In this document: positions 44,299 to 55,129 of the stretch, piece after piece
Position numbering within the stretch: the first letter of the stretch is position 1
Layout of the letters: every line of letters starts with the position of its first letter
Assembly: GCA_038093515.1 (NCBI GenBank)
Contig: JBBPSI010000001.1
Span: 248,001 to 312,000 of the forward strand
From: Butyriboletus loyo
Lineage: Eukaryota; Basidiomycota; Agaricomycetes; Boletales; Boletaceae
Reading direction: 5' to 3'
DNA: 64,000 nucleotides
Made by a program: the position numbers and the translations under genes
The notes under the pieces: generated by a model
Told to the model about the DNA's origin: nothing
What the model saw: the letters and a program-made list of their open reading frames with translations, nothing else
The model's database searches: none

Positions 44299-46185
44299 TT
44301 AGTCTACTGCGCTCGTCCAGATCCATATCCGCCCATTGACTCCCAGTGCGATGAGTGACAACCCATGACAGCCGAGTGCGACAGCTTGCAGACTCTGTTC
44401 AGCGCTCGGGATGACAATCTCTTGTCCACCAAGAGGCGGCGAAAGGGCGGTACTTTTGGATACTATCGGCGCAATATCGTGCTCTCCGTCATCTCCTTCT
44501 TCATCCAGATGTAAACGGCTCAGATCAGCAATCTCATCTCCACCACTTTCGTCAAGTGGAAAAGAAGGCTGCTGTCGTGGTCGAAAATCAGCCACATTGT
44601 GAAGACGTGTTCGATCAGGGAGCGTGATGGCGATCACGTAGTTATTCCTGAGAGTGTATGCGATGTGAAGGTGACGCGTGAGTTGGGAGATGGGAACAAC
44701 CGATAATAATTTGAAAGAAGCTTGTGGAAACAAACTCAGGTTTGAGTGGCCATTCCTAGAGTAAAAACGCTCACAACTTTCCTGATAATCCTGTAGAAAA
44801 CTTTCAGTATCCACAGCCAACAATGACACGGATCGTACCGATGCACAACCCCTCATCACCTTTGATGGCTTCTGCTGGTCCGGCGGGAAAAAACGATCAA
44901 AACCAAGCCAGCGCCAGATCACAATTGTTCCGTCCGTAAAGTATACGTTCTCCTGCTTGTTGTGGCGCATCAAAGATGGCGCGCTGTGTGTAGCGAGGAC
45001 GTCAAGGTTCAGCCTGGGGAGGATATCGACACGGTGCTGATCATATGATCGGGGTGTTAACAGCTCACCAATTTACTGACATGATCCTCGCCTGGTGGAT
45101 GCGCGTTGAGCTGAAGAGGGGCTTGTCTTCGCGAGCCATCTCCTCAAAGGACATCTTTGGTAAACACCAGATTTTAACAGCCCTGTCGAGCTAAAATAGA
45201 GATTTAGGTGGATAGATCATCGAGAATATTAACGCACTCCACAGGTTGCCAGCAACGGATAGGTGGGGTGAAATGACTGAGTTATAGTGAGTCAAGACAA
45301 TTTAGTCTTCGAACATCACATACGGCATTCAGTACTGCAGCATTATGCCCACCAGATGGCCCGCCACACAAGACGGCCACACACCGACCGATCCCAACGC
45401 CTTCGGGTTCACTTGATTGTAAACCGTGTGGAGCGCCACCGAGACTAGGGGATATAGAAGGCGGCCAGTGTGGGTTATTGGGAGAGTCGCGCGGTGTCAT
45501 CGTCAGATCATACAGTCTTGCTGAAAAGTCCCTCGAACATGTGCAAATTAGATATGGGAAAGAAGGATGGACCGCAATGGCAGTGATTTCCTGGCCTGGT
45601 TGGTTAAAGAACGCAAACCGCTTCACGAACCCACTGAGCATCTTACCCCGCCGTGACCCCTAAGCTTCCCGACGACGGTCTTCTTTTTAGCGTCGAGTAC
45701 GTAGAGTATACAGCCACGCGAACACACTATCAAAGGGTCGAGAGGGGCTTCGTTTGATAAGGCCCATGCGACAGCACGGAATGGATCCTGGGGATGGGGT
45801 GTCAACTGAGTGATCGCCAACTATCACCGAATACAAACTTGGCCGTCGTCCTGAGTTACTTTGACGCAAAAGCCAATGCTGGGGTGACTGGGAGAGACGG
45901 CAACGAGAGCGTCAGATCCACCAACAGCCATGGCGCCTGACCAATGGTCTGTCAACATCTTCCAATCCCCCTGTAGCTCGGGCTTATCCATGTCTCCGGC
46001 CCATAGTGTCTGTAGGGATAGTGCATCCCAAGGGAAATGAGCGATCGAGTGAGCTGAGCCTAGGAAAGAAAGCTACTCCGGCATGGTATGTTCAGCCTGA
46101 TGCTACTACAAAAGATGCAAGGAATACAGACATCGAGGGTCTTGCTGAGCCTGAACGGACGGAAGGCCTCCTCAGCGAGGGACAT
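44299..46185 (-). CDS. EED: EED-like WD40 protein (Polycomb PRC2 subunit)
   Basis: Nine exons: 46128-46185, 45860-46059, 45647-45805, 45324-45590, 45238-45276, 45069-45190, 44839-45013, 44775-44790 and 44299-44720; 485 aa. WD40-type repeats are visible (FRAVAWAL, TAIAVHPSFPYLICTCSRDFSARLYDL, ASFHPTYPLLATCGLDRAVKIW, LSLIALGVNGRIWIW). The middle, with NNPHWPPS, GVGRCVAVL-like and RIHQARIMSVNWL, follows the EED/ESC order, in which EED binds H3K27me3 and the methyltransferase. Introns at 44791-44838 (48 nt, frame-neutral) and 44721-44774 (54 nt) do not interrupt the open frame, so a purely ORF-based model would add about 34 spurious residues. Another nuclear WD40 protein is possible. Confidence 0.8.
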
Positions 46186-46278
46186 TTCGGATGGTAGTAC
46201 GAGTGATGCCAAAAATGGAAAGAGGGCGTGTTAAGACTAAACTAGAATCGTCAATCCGAGCTTTCTTCATCACTCTAC

Positions 46279-46899
46279 ATGGCCACTGAAGCACCATCGG
46301 AACCCGTTCAGGACCCATACGAACCCAAAGCGCTGCTCTCCCGCGCAACCACGGCCGGTCTCCAGGCAGGTGCAGTGGGAGCATTCGTCAGCGCAGTGCA
46401 GAATGCGCTGGCTTCACACTCGGCTGGAGCTGCTGGTTTCTTAACCCGCACCGGAGGCACTATTGGAACTTTCGGTGAGTCCCCTCAACATCTCCACCTT
46501 TCACATTTTATAGACCATGCTTGAACAGCTGCAATGGGCGCTGCCTTTGCATTCACCGAGGCGGCGGTGGCAAATCGGCGGGAGACTGACGATGCACTCA
46601 ACGGGCTTGCTGGTGGATGTGCGGCTGGATTCTTGGCGGGCATTCGAAGTACGTTTCACCATGCGTAGTGACCTATTTCCACGTCTCACGCATCCCTTTT
46701 CTTAGCACGCTCCCTACCTATAGCTGTTGGCTCCTGTGCGGTGGTTGGTGGGGCCATGGCTACCTTCGACTATGCAGGGCAAATAATTGGGGACACTGAA
46801 GATAAGAAGGAGGAGAAGCGAAAGAAGTTTTTCAAGACTCGACCAATATTTCACAAACCCACCCTTGATCCGTCTCCTGCTCCATCTTCAATAGAGTGA
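46279..46899 (+). CDS. NDUFA11: NADH:ubiquinone oxidoreductase subunit NDUFA11/NUO-21.3c
   Basis: Exons 46279-46474, 46529-46648 and 46706-46899; 169 aa. It is a Tim17/22/23-superfamily protein with four hydrophobic segments rich in Gly and Ala (AGLQAGAVGAFVSAVQ, GTIGTFAAMGAAFAFTEA, LAGGCAAGFLAGIR, PIAVGSCAVVGGAM), followed by a charged C-terminal tail. Size and sequence order match the complex I accessory subunit rather than Tim17/22/23. It sits in the inner mitochondrial membrane. Start codons of this gene and the EED-like gene are 93 bp apart on opposite strands. Confidence 0.88.
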
Positions 46900-47040
46900 A
46901 AGTAATGTAGCAACGCAAAATACACCCCTCAAATAGACCACTACATCTGTCTGACCAAATGACTCTTTGACAGCTCCAATTATCCGTCAAAGTACCAAGA
47001 TATGTAATGCAGACAACGCTGGAGTACCGAATTTACTAGT

Positions 47041-50016
47041 TTAGTCCCCAGCACGCACGTTCATCAACTCCTCGATGCGGGCATAGACCTTCTTCTCGTG
47101 GGCTGCATAATAATCAGGCCATGAACTGGCAGATCTACATTGTTGCTGCGACACAAATTACTTGAGTGAATGGCTCAAAGTACAATTAATACGTACATGT
47201 TTCTCCAATTCTTGCCAAACGCGCTCATCATCTTCGTCATCCCCTCCCCCCGAAGCGAAAAATTGCGTGATCACGTCAAAATCTTGCCGTTCCAGGTCCT
47301 CTTGAGATGGATGGCTGGGATTTAACGAGACATTACCGTTCCCCTCGGCAGCGCCCAATCGGATATGCCCTTTGGAGAGCATACCCTGATTCACGGACCC
47401 TTGAGACGAATTCTGGTTCATAGCTTCATTGACACGTTTCCGGTTCGCAATGTTCGCCCGCTTCCTAACATCCTCCAGTGCACTCTTCACTTTCTTCTCA
47501 ATGTGAACTGTCCACGACGCGGTGCTGTGATGAGGCATCTAAATCGAGTATGTGAATCGAGTACACCTGGATCACAGGCTACACTTACTTTTTTATGTAG
47601 TTTGTATACTAAAGTGGTGTTGGAAATAGTAGGGTCACGAGTCAGGTGATGCTTGGCGAGGCGAAGAAAGTATTCGTCCTCCACTTCAGTGAACAAGTAT
47701 TTCCCACTTTTCATCAATTGGCGGGTCGCTGCAGGAGGAGGCGTCGGGGAACGTGATCTCGTCGAATGCCCCTTTTCCTCGATAGCAGGTTTAGGCTGCA
47801 CAGAAATTGGTGCCTTCTTCGGTTTCTTGTCTATCGAAGACTTCAAAGGAGTCCCCTTCAACTGCTTACCCTCGACTACGGCCGGAGAAGATTTAGGTAT
47901 TACTACTTTGGTCTGATGGGATAACGTCTCTGGAGTTTCGACCTTAATAGAGACAGCACCTTGACGGCCTCGTTTTAAGGGTTTAACTTTCGTGACGGAT
48001 TCCAGAATGTAATCCGTTTCATCTAGCAGGGCACCTTCTTCGACGCAGTCCGTCACAAAGGCGGCCAGGATCGGAGACTTGCCCAGAGCAATGGCTTCAT
48101 TGAGAAGGCCTTGAAAGGTATCAGAGCGAGCGAACAGAATCAGATAATCGGCATCTGTAATGTTGTTGACAATTTTTCCCTTGTTTTTCTATTAAAACCG
48201 TCGGTATCAAGTGTGGGTGGACTGCCATCTAAACACACCTTGATGTTTGCGACAACAGTGTGCCGACCATGAAGGTCTACTTGTACAAAGAACCGCAACG
48301 GCTGCCCAGACCCAGATAAGAAAATTTCACCCTGTTTTTTACGTGCAATGATTTTTGGAGTTCGTGCAGGTGGAGAAGCAGACGAATGCATCGGATACGA
48401 ACTGTCAGAAGCTTCCGTGAGTTCATCAATTTCGGAATGTTCGGAAGTGATTGTAGAGATTGTTTTCTCTTTGCCTTTGCGCAACCGCTTTGGAGGTGGA
48501 TTAGCGGGCTTGACTGTGGACGGGCGCTTGCGAGACATCGATGGAGTTGATATTTCGTCTGGCGGACGACGAGAGGATTTGACGTTTCGTGTCATGGAAC
48601 GATCCTCGGAAACTTCTATACCAGACCTGCTGAGAAAGCGATCCTGAGAGCTGGGAAAAGATGCGTCGACACTGGGAGATTGAAACCTCCCAGTCTCTTG
48701 AAAGATGGAGGTTGAAGTTGTGAGTCCAGGTGTGGCTAACGATTGCACGGAGGTATTGGAATTAGCTGGTGGTTGCGAAGCGGGCAGTTGACTCTGGCCA
48801 AACCAGCTAGACTGGTCCATGTGTCGCACGACCTCCATTATAGTCATTATGGTCGCAAGATTCGGATTCTGAAGGTTCACGTTATTGATCGATGTCGTAT
48901 TCGGCGTCATCTGCATCATCTGGGACTGAACAGAAGGCAACGAAGTATGGGGCGCGCCGGGGGTGTGGACCACTTGTGGTTGGGAAGAAGGAAAGCTATG
49001 CGGAAATGGTTGAGTTGGCATCACTTGGGGCTGAGAAGAAGGGTAAGCTCGTTGGTTAGCAAGTGGTGCGTACGCGTATGTATTCTGAGATTGGGATGGT
49101 TGCAATAAGGTAGGTTGGGGATATGCTAATGGTTGTGTCGCAGATGGTGGAGGACTTTGTGGTAGTGGAGTGTCGTTGTGGATGACCGCCATCGGTTCTT
49201 CTTGGAGGGTTACGCCGACCGCGGTTGGCTGCGCTATCGGAAGTCCCGGTGATGGCAGTCCTATGGTGCATGGTACTGATGTACCGGACTCTGATCGTGT
49301 GACGTCCAGGTGTTCAGCAACAGTGATTTCGGGACGTTGTGATGTGGGATCCACTGGAGTGATCCTGGGTGTCGGTAGCGGACTTCTTGTTACGTGTATC
49401 AGTGGAGGTGTTGCGAAAGAATCCGGTGACTGACTTTGTTACGAGTGCCTCTACTTCTTGAAGTTCATCTTCATCCACTACAACGCCATCAATAGTGACG
49501 GGTTTTCCGTCGTCTATTGTCATTCCGCCACCCCAATTATCGGCTGCGAGTAAAGGCCGACCAGCATCTATGCATGTCCGGGTCCAGGAGTACTCAAGCA
49601 CCACCTTACTTGCATCATGGCCCCAAGTGCGGATGAGGCGTTTGCCGCTCTCGGTTGTAGAGTCGACTAGGATGATAGCTGCCTCCTTGGCGTTGCTCAC
49701 GACGAGTGCACCTGAGCTCTAGAAACGATGTAATCATGAACGCGGGATAGCCATAACAAGTTTGGCGTACCTTCAACATTCTGACAAGTTTGGGGCGACC
49801 CTCGAGCTCCACAGCCTGGAGGTTAATTTTCAACGGATTGCCCTGGGCATTGACGAGCACGCCACCGTGCTGAGCGCTGGATTGTGTTGACGATAATTCC
49901 GAGAGTTGCATGTTCGGTCCGCTCGCTGTGCGAGCATCACGCTCGACGGTCCACATAGTCCACCAATTGCACGTGACAAGCGACTCGATACACAACACAC
50001 AGGGTCGGTCAGACAT
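47041..50016 (-). CDS. Large BRCT-domain protein with Rap1-type Myb module
   Basis: Six exons: 49771-50016, 49482-49718, 48239-49429, 47589-48188, 47197-47538 and 47041-47145; 906 aa. An N-terminal BRCT-like domain (SGALVVSNAKEAAIILVD, VVLEYSWTRTCIDAGR) precedes a 390-residue Gln/Pro/Ser-rich linker. A second BRCT (KNKGKIVNNITDADYLILF, SPILAAFVTDCVEEGALLD) is followed by a Myb-like module (FTEVEDEYFLRLAKHHL, TASWTVHIEKK). This order resembles telomeric RAP1, so a telomere or chromatin role is plausible but unproven. The donor of intron 49430-49481 is uncertain (three in-phase GT sites). A second Met at 49956 is an alternative start. Confidence 0.75.
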
Positions 50017-50113
50017 TCATTGTCATACATTTTTATTGCATGGACACTATCATGGCATAACAAGGAGAGAAAAATATAACATGATGATGCCGACGCTGGA
50101 ATATAACGGGCCT

Positions 50114-50655
50114 TCACCGGTAACTAGAGAATGGATCAGCAAACGGGCTTGAAATACTTGCGGTGAACACACCTCTTCTGCCTACGGGCACGGGCACCAC
50201 CACCACCAAACTTCTTTGGCTCCATCCGTCTAGGATCTGCAATCAACAACGTACGGTCATACGCAACCAACTTTTTCTTCAACTCCATGGCGCTGTAAGC
50301 ATCGATGTACTTGGAGTAGTATGCAACGAGGGCTTTTGCGACAGCCTGACGGATAGCATATACTTGAGAGGTGTGTCCTCCGCCCTTGACACGCACTCGG
50401 ATGTCAAGCGGTGCGAAGGACTCTTCACCCGCGACGAGAATTGGCTCGTAGATCTTGAAACGGAGTATTTCGGGCTGGACAAGGTTGATGGGAGACCCAT
50501 TAATACGGATGAGGCCACGGCCCTCCTTGGCATGGGCTACCGCAGTAGCGGTCTGCAACATACGTTGGGTGAGTGGATCTGTCCCTCGAAATTGCGCACA
50601 TCCCAATGCGGACCTTCTTTTTACCGAAAGTTTGAACGGCCTTTGGTGTCGACAT
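50114..50655 (-). CDS. RPS16: 40S ribosomal protein S16 (uS9)
   Basis: Exons 50614-50655, 50173-50552 and 50114-50123; 143 aa, the canonical length. The sequence has [46 protein letters not shown] and the universal C-terminal end RARRQKSYR. The final three codons and the stop come from a 10-nt terminal exon; reading through intron 50124-50172 would instead add a Cys/Lys-rich tail ending FKPVC, abolishing the conserved R at the P-site tRNA. This makes the spliced model convincing. Confidence 0.96.
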
Positions 50656-51000
50656 TTTTCTAGTTGAGGGAGGAAGCTGCCAAGATTTGGGCGATCTGTA
50701 ACGGGTGAGATCAGCGTCGTTCGATGGTGAGTGAGCGCCGTCATCCGGGGAGAGGAAGTCGCATCCAGCGTATTTCTCGACACCTCCGACCAGATATTCA
50801 CCGACACGGCATGTTCACCTCCCAGAAATGAACGGAGAGGGAGCAAGAGGATGAACTCACCCTCTCTGAGTCGGTTCAAAGTGTTGCTGGTCATCCACGC
50901 TATGCGCCAGACTGTATGATGCGACAAACAGTTCCCACGATCCATCTATGGTAATTCTAGCGTGTCTCTTCTCTCGTGTTAATTTCTACAGTAAGACGCG
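50656..51000. promoter_or_regulatory. Bidirectional promoter between RPS16 and mitochondrial uL4
   Basis: 345 bp separate the divergent starts of a cytosolic and a mitochondrial ribosomal protein gene. The region includes pyrimidine-rich runs (for example TCTCTTCTCTCG near 50968) typical of fungal ribosomal-protein promoters. No coding exon is supported. Confidence 0.5.
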
Positions 51001-51924
51001 ATGCTTTCAGCCTTTTGGCAAACAGCCCGCCAAGCAAGTGGTGCTCCAGTCCTAAGGAGCGTCCGTGTAACGCAAGGTCTGCAATCCGTCCCCAGCCTGG
51101 CACGGACATTCGCTGCAGTCGTACCAGTCCATGGCCAAGAGTCCTCGACGGGCCGAGAGTGTAGAGGTCCTTTTTTTTTGTCTCACTTGAGCTATACTCT
51201 GCTGACCCCTGCGTCAGCTATCGATCTCGCCGAGCCAGTCTTTCTGACATTGTCGTCCCTCCAGGGAAAGAAGACAAGAGACAAAGCAGTTGCTCTTGAC
51301 CCGACCGTATTTAACCATCCCATTCGACGCGACATTTTGCATCTCTGTGCTGTGCACCACCTGGATTCCCTTCGCCAAGGAAGCGCCAATACCAAGACGC
51401 GAGGGGAGGTCCGAGGTTCCGGGAGGAAAATTAGACCTCAGAAGGGGACTGGGAGAGCACGTCTGGGAGATGGACAGAGTCCTATGCTTCGCGGGGGGGG
51501 CGTCGCCTTTGGTCCAAAGCCGCGCGATTTCAGTACAAAGCTCAATCGCAAGGTCATCGAGATGGGAATGAGGGTGGCATTGTCGGCGAAAGTCAAAGGC
51601 CAGAGACTAGGTGTCGTGCCTCGTATCAAATGGTATTGCCACAAGACGGTCACGCTCAATAATCGACTCGAGACGCTCGGATGGAGAACGGGGACACTGT
51701 TCGTTTCTGGCCTGCCTCAGGTGGATCCTGCCATCCAACGCGCCGGAAGGAATTTGCGAGGACTGGGATTCAGACACGTTGACGAGTTGAACGTGTATGA
51801 CCTCGTCAAGTGGCGAAGGGTGATATTGGATCTTCCTGCTGTCGCATTGCTAGAGTCGAAACTTAGCCGGAAACCCGTCGGACGACACGAGCTCCCCGCG
51901 GTGGATGTTTCTCCTAGCGTGTGA
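51001..51924 (+). CDS. MRPL4: Mitochondrial large-subunit ribosomal protein uL4m
   Basis: Exons 51001-51160 and 51218-51924; 288 aa. The basic N-terminus ([22 protein letters not shown]) looks like a mitochondrial presequence. The uL4 core follows: [20 protein letters not shown], the invariant [16 protein letters not shown] and [11 protein letters not shown] loop that lines the exit tunnel. The intron 51161-51217 is 57 nt and leaves the frame open, so an unspliced read would insert 19 residues ([11 protein letters not shown]...) between presequence and core. The family has no such insert, which supports splicing. Confidence 0.92.
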   Translation: MLSAFWQTARQASGAPVLRSVRVTQGLQSVPSLARTFAAVVPVHGQESSTGRECRGPFFLSHLSYTLLTPASAIDLAEPVFLTLSSLQGKKTRDKAVALDPTVFNHPIRRDILHLCAVHHLDSLRQGSANTKTRGEVRGSGRKIRPQKGTGRARLGDGQSPMLRGGGVAFGPKPRDFSTKLNRKVIEMGMRVALSAKVKGQRLGVVPRIKWYCHKTVTLNNRLETLGWRTGTLFVSGLPQVDPAIQRAGRNLRGLGFRHVDELNVYDLVKWRRVILDLPAVALLESKLSRKPVGRHELPAVDVSPSV

Positions 51925-52072
51925 TGGTCGTCTGTATCGTAGCATCAATCTTGTCTTGTTCTCGTCGACCCATGCACGTGCTGTACATTTACGCGGCCAC
52001 GTGATGGACGCGTCATTAAATTACATTCTTGACCTGGTCGTCCGATCACGCCAGCCTGCAATACAAACAGCC

Positions 52073-53349
52073 ATGTCTCAACCATCTCAAAACGAGGAAC
52101 CGCAAGAAGATTATTCTCTCTCAGGCCCTCTCCTCGTCGCAAAACTAGAGGAAGCCGGCATACACGCCAACGACATCAAGAAGCTCACAGATGCCGGTCT
52201 TCATACTGTCGAAGCTGTCGCTTTTACACCCAAGAAGAACCTCATGGTTATTAAAGGTATATCAGACTCCAAGGCGGACAAGATTCTTGCTGAAGGCAAG
52301 TGTGGCCTGCGTCAGCTTGATCCGGTCCTATGAATCACACGATACGAGACTAGCCCAGAAAATTGTTCCACTCGGCTTCCAGAGTGCTACAGAAGTGCAT
52401 GCCCGTCGTTCTGAGCTGGTACATATCACCACTGGCTCCAAACAGTTGGATGCTCTGCTCGGTGGTTTGTGAACACGTAATCGGCTTCATCTACTCAGTT
52501 GTCTAACTCGCATATAGGTGGCATCGAGACTGGTGCTATAACAGAATTGTTTGGTGAATTCAGGACGGGCAAGTCCCAGTTGTGCCACACACTCTCGGTG
52601 ACTTGTCAGCTCCCTGTCAGTATGGGAGGTGGAGAGGGCAAATGCTTGTATATCGACACTGAGGGAACTTTCCGTCCCGCCCGCCTACTTGCCGCTGCTG
52701 AGAGGTACGGTCTCAATGGAGAAGAAGTATTGGACAATGTTGCGTATGCTCGTGCATATAATGCAGACCATCAAAATAGTCTGCTCACCAGCGCCAGTGC
52801 CCTCATGGCAGAGTCAAGGTGCCACGTGTATTCACCATGCTATATCCTAATCCTGATGATCGTGCAGGTTCTGCCTTCTCATTGTCGACTCTTGTACAGC
52901 GCTCTATAGAACAGACTTCAGTGGTCGTGGAGAGCTTTCCGCTCGCCAGAATCACCTCGGAAAGTTCCTGCGCACCCTTCAGCGACTAGCTGACGAGGTC
53001 AGTTACCCTGCCTGTTCATGTGTAACGTAGCTTATGCCCCCGGTCCAGTTCGGCATCGCCGTCGTCGTCACAAATCAAGTCATGTCAAATCCTGATGCAT
53101 CTGCTGGTCCATATGCTGCGAACGAGAAGAAACCCATTGGAGGCAACATTATGGCCCATGCATCTACTACTCGGTCTGTAGCTACTTCTCCTGCGCCCTC
53201 GTTGCTCATTCTCTGCCAGCTTGCAACTCAAGAAAGCGCGCGGAAACACACGGACATGTAAGATTTACGATTCACCATGTCTTCCAGAAATGGAGACCAC
53301 GTTTGCTATCCTTTCTGGTGGAATAGGAGACCCTGAGGAAGAAAGCTGA
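52073..53349 (+). CDS. RAD51: RAD51 recombinase
   Basis: Exons 52073-52295, 52354-52464, 52518-52818, 52868-52997, 53049-53173 and 53220-53349; 339 aa, the usual size. An N-terminal HhH domain ([19 protein letters not shown]) precedes the RecA core with Walker [24 protein letters not shown], Walker B LLIVDS and the loop 2 region [13 protein letters not shown]. It forms the filament for homologous strand exchange in the nucleus. The first intron (52296-52353) begins GCAAGT, so the gene appears to rely on a GC-AG intron. The last exon ends [10 protein letters not shown]. Confidence 0.97.
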
Positions 53350-53612
53350 ACATCTGGGGCGTTTGGAAAGATGATATATTGTCACAGTCTTTGGGAACTA
53401 ATACTGTAAGGTCGATCACGGAGTTGTTGAATCCATCTGTTGTATGCTCTGGATGTCAACTTTTGGTACCATTACTGGTGGTGATTTGCAAGACACCTTG
53501 GAGTTCGTGCGACGTGTCTGTTTGAAAGGAAAACTGCTTTGTGTAGATTACACTAATTGATGTACCAGTTGAGTGGTAACAATATCCATGTCCTGCCGCA
53601 GGCCGGGGGTTA

Positions 53613-55062
53613 TCACACCAATAAGCGTGTTAGAATGTTCGCGCTGGTGTGGCTGATAGTCTCCCTGAGTTTATTGATATCCGAAGGACTGACATCGGCA
53701 ATGTCAGCCAGCAGGTAGGCGACATCGTTCTTCGAATCCGAGTACTGTTTCTCGACGTTGTATGGGGATAGAATATCGTTGACCTGCCTGAGTACACCGG
53801 GCTGGTTGGTATGAACGTGGCAAACACGGATGTTGTTGCCTTGTTCAGCAGTAATGGCACGCAAATCGACCTCCGGGAAGTTGACTGCCCCAATGGTAGA
53901 CCCGTAGTTGAGGTAACGCGCCAGCGCCTGAGAGACTTCTTCTCCGATCATGCGCTGAGCCTCTTCGGTGGAACCACCAATGTGGGGGGTGAGGATCACG
54001 TTCGGAATAGTGCGAAGGGTAGTGGCCCATGAATTGACTTGGTCGTCGAAAGGCGTACCGTTTGATCCTGGTTCGGCAGGGAATACATCCAGCACAGCAC
54101 CAGCGAGGTGCTTGGATGTGAGAGCGTCAATCAGGGCTGGGATGTCGACCACACGACCGCGCGCATTGTTAATGAGATACGATCCCTGCTTCATCTGCGC
54201 GAGCTCCAGCTTCGAAATCATGTTGATGGTCTCGGGAAGCTCAGGGACATGAAGTGTTACGAAATCGGCTTCAGCCAGGAGTGCGGAAAGTGTTTCGACT
54301 TGGCGAGCAGAGCCGAGAGGCATGAGATTGACGACATCATAGAATATGACACGCATGCCAAGGGCCTCAGCGAGCACGGACAGTTGTGAACCGATATGTC
54401 CGTATCCCACGATTCCGAGGGTCTTTCCACGAACCTCCCAGCACCCCTTGGACTGTTTGTTCCAGATGCCTGCGCGCATCTCAGAGGAACGTTGGAACCA
54501 TTGCCGCGAGAGCGCGATGATCTCGGAGACGACCAACTCCGCAACTGATCGAGAGTTGGAGAAAGGGGAGTTGAACACGGGGATGCCAGCCCTGGCTGCG
54601 GTGACAAGGTCGACCTGGTTGGTCCCAATGCAGAAACAACCGATGACGAGGAGCTGGAGATGAATAAGAAAAGGAGGACATGGCTGACTGGATGGTACAT
54701 GCCTTTGTTGCCGCCTTGATAACTTTTTCTGTAATCCGAGTCTTGCTACGTATACCGATGGCGTGGTAATGAGGAATTTTTTCTAGAAGCTCGGCCTCTG
54801 AAAAAGCGGTGGGATAGAGATCGACATGGAAGCCTTGAGATCCGAAGTAACGGACAGCCTCTGGGCTGATGTTTTCCAGGAGGAGGAGCCTCAGGTCCTC
54901 GTTGTCGGCGGGGTGGAGTACCCTTGGCTGTCTGATGGCACTGAGGGCTGCGAGGGAATCCTGATGACGGAGCCGGTCGGAAAACGACTTGGACGGGGGC
55001 GATGCAGACGCGGCGACGACCCGCGGGGAGGACGAGGGGATGGGGATCGGCTGGGTGTGCAT
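53613..55062 (-). CDS. SER33: D-3-phosphoglycerate dehydrogenase
   Basis: Exons 54703-55062 and 53613-54653; 466 aa, the length of yeast Ser3/Ser33. A Ser/Pro-rich N-terminal extension is followed by the substrate domain (IGIRSKTRITEKV, GCFCIGTNQVDL), the NAD fold (GIVGYGHIGSQL), the catalytic Arg/Glu/His set in NNARGRVVD and TPHIGGSTEEAQ, and a C-terminal ACT domain (VCHVHTNQPGVLRQVN) for serine feedback. It commits 3-phosphoglycerate to serine synthesis in the cytosol. Its only intron (54654-54702) begins GCATGT. It is divergent from HIS7 with 67 bp between start codons. Confidence 0.96.
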
Positions 55063-55129
55063 GGTGGGGGAAAGGAAATAAGGATGATTGAGCTTGCGAA
55101 GGTCCTATCGGACGTACACTGCCGATCAA
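55063..55129. promoter_or_regulatory. 67-bp shared intergenic region between SER33 and HIS7
   Basis: Two amino-acid biosynthesis genes are transcribed away from each other from this very short interval. It is presumably a bidirectional promoter that extends into both 5' coding ends. No TGACTC-type Gcn4 element is present within the 67 bp itself. Confidence 0.55.
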
